Origin: Cudoniella acicularis
Lineage: Eukaryota > Ascomycota > Leotiomycetes > Helotiales > Helotiaceae
Direction of reading: 5' to 3'
Assembly (NCBI GenBank): GCA_013054445.1
Contig: JAAMPI010001040.1
Coordinates: 1 to 20,733, forward strand
DNA length: 20,733 nt
Shown here: positions 19,599-20,733 of the stretch, piece by piece
How positions within the stretch are numbered: position 1 is the first letter of the stretch
Layout of the letters: every line of letters starts with the position of its first letter
Translations under genes and position numbers: made by a program
The notes under the pieces: model-generated
The model's input: only the letters and a program-made list of their open reading frames with translations
Told to the model about the DNA's origin: nothing
Database searches by the model: none

Positions 19599-20130
19599 AT
19601 GCTATCATACGACACCTTTTCGAAGGTAACTAAGCGTCGTGTTTTAGTATTAAATATCGAACGCTATGGTTTTAAAATGCCGTCTTACACACCCTATAAA
19701 CGCTCTAGCCGACGCTATATTATAGTAGAGGACAAATCTTCTCGTTATATAGAGTGTGTCCGGGCGGGCAGGACTTCGAAAGAGTGTGATTTCTAGGGGC
19801 CCTCGCTATCCGACTACGCCTTACTAGACATTTAAGAACAGAAGTTAGATAAGGAAGAGGAGGCGGCTATAGCGAAGATACTACGTCTTCGTAAACAAAA
19901 GAAATTCCTACGGGCTCGTTATAAGGACATGATTCGGAGGGGCCTTTAGACCTTAGACGAGTTAGATAAAGCTAAGGCTACTAAAAGAAAAGCAGTCGAG
20001 GAAAGGGAAGAGTAAGAAGAGAGGGATCAATAGATTCCTACTTTGCCTAGCGACCTTTCCTATATAGACTAGGCGTCACTAATGATTCTGTCTAGAGATA
20101 CTCTTAAAATACCGTCGAATTCCTAAGGTT
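19599..20130 (+). pseudogene. Degenerate Cys-rich reading frame antisense inside the Gypsy element
   Basis: A plus-strand frame runs from ATG 19599 through KMPSYTPYKRSSRRYIIVEDKS, then SRYIECVRAGRTSKECDF, with a stop at 19793, and continues past several further in-frame TAG/TAA codons through an Arg/Lys/Glu-rich coiled-coil region (RLRKQKKFLRARYKDMIRRGL, about 19880-19948) to about 20130. Tyr residues sit where a CxxC...C pattern would be expected, consistent with TGY changed to TAY, and the stops sit where Gln or Trp codons would be. The protein would be a small zinc-binding, coiled-coil protein. It lies between the end of pol and the LTR, in opposite orientation to pol. Broken; function unknown. 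Confidence 0.55.
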
Positions 20131-20733
20131 CTAACGAGGTTTCTAGGTATTGTCTAAGTCTAGATAGTCCTTCTATTTAACTAACTACTTCTAGGTTTTA
20201 TTATTTTTCTTTTTTCTTAATATTATTTTAATATTATATAACCTTCTATCGTCGTTCGTTAAGGCCTTAAGAGTTGTGTCGATCGGTATCTTGACTAGCG
20301 CTAGCTTAAGGAGGGATATATAGAATATCAGGTAGACTCTTATTTTCTTTAGTAGGTTGAGTTTATAGGTCAGGGGTCCGCGGACCTCGCTGATTAAAAA
20401 CGGTCCGAGTTTCTTATAGTCAAGCTTACTATTTAGTATTTTTATTAAGATGTTTATACGAAGGAGGTAAACTTTATCCCTCTTCTTAAGAGTAGGCTCC
20501 TAGCTATACTACTTGTTATAGTAGTCAGTATTTTAGTCTATAATAAACTTTAACTCTTTTACTAACGTCTTATATATATAAATCATCTTTATTACTAATA
20601 GCTTTACTCGCTCGTTATCGACTATTAATATCCCTAGTTCTTGATATACTACTAGCTTAAATCTATAATTCGTAAAGAATAGAATAACGTCTATAGTCTT
20701 ACTAGTTAATCTATAATAGGCTAACTATACTAA
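20131..20733 (-). pseudogene. Degraded Gypsy pol end: integrase C-terminus and chromodomain
   Basis: Minus-strand reading from the window edge: TNYRFKLV and later KKRDKVYLLRINI, then LDYKKLGPFLISEVRGPLTYKL, the GPY/F-type module at the end of chromovirus integrases (about 20480-20290). It is followed by YNIKIIL and LVK*KDYLDLDNT*KPR (about 20245-20131), a chromodomain in which both signature tryptophans have become stop codons. G-to-A change on the coding strand, equal to C-to-T at CpA on the other, explains both. The 5' part of pol lies outside the window. Chromodomains direct integration to heterochromatin in intact relatives. Confidence 0.8.

Larger units (their letters stand above)
19318..20733 (-). 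mobile_element. RIP-degraded Ty3/Gypsy chromovirus, 3' part
   Basis: The minus strand reads in order a degraded integrase end, a chromodomain, a spacer with an antisense frame, and an LTR. Composition changes sharply at about 19510: TA-rich, very poor in CpA/TpG, and full of TAG/TAA, the pattern left by repeat-induced point mutation. The element continues beyond the right edge of the window. It is non-functional. Confidence 0.8.

Noticed and set aside
1..20733. tRNA genes, rRNA or CRISPR arrays
   Set aside because: I looked for the T-arm GGTTCRA box with a matching acceptor stem and for regularly spaced repeats; none was convincing.

Overview
The window looks like nuclear DNA of a filamentous ascomycete, probably a Leotiomycete; the rank is inferred from gene content and was not searched. 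The signs are short GT-AG introns (mostly 47-71 nt) with CTAAC/CTGAT-like branch sites, 2EXR-domain genes, HSPA12-like Hsp70 genes, an ankyrin protein with a fungal-type N-terminus, and a Ty3/Gypsy element decayed in the pattern of repeat-induced point mutation (RIP).

Layout. 1-2519 is gene-poor with a GC-rich island near 1640-2230. 2520-3527 (-) is a putative zinc-cluster regulator with only half the usual cysteine motif. 5226-5783 (-) is the one clear housekeeping gene, mitochondrial ATP synthase subunit H (ATP14), three exons, 124 aa. From 7110 onward the window is accessory: a 2EXR protein (7110-7829 +), a broken coiled-coil gene (8127-9626 -), a broken Hsp70-like gene (10428-12806 +), a two-exon nucleotidyltransferase-like gene whose second exon has no usable ATG near its 5' end (13150-13967 -), a second 2EXR paralogue (14444-15106 +), a second nucleotidyltransferase-like gene of another subfamily (15638-16366 +), a calcineurin-like phosphoesterase (16706-17503 +) and an ankyrin-repeat protein (17790-19430 +). 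The right end (about 19318-20733) is an LTR plus the 3' part of a degenerate chromodomain Gypsy element in minus orientation, carrying a degenerate Cys-rich reading frame in antisense.

How the parts relate. There is no obvious pathway. Paralogue pairs, two genes caught in decay, a transposon that appears to cut the end of the ankyrin gene, and stop codons explicable as C-to-T at CpA all fit a rapidly changing accessory compartment next to a conserved gene. The co-occurrence of ankyrin, Hsp70-like and nucleotidyltransferase-like proteins is suggestive of fungal self/non-self or stress-related gene sets, but nothing in the sequence proves a shared function.
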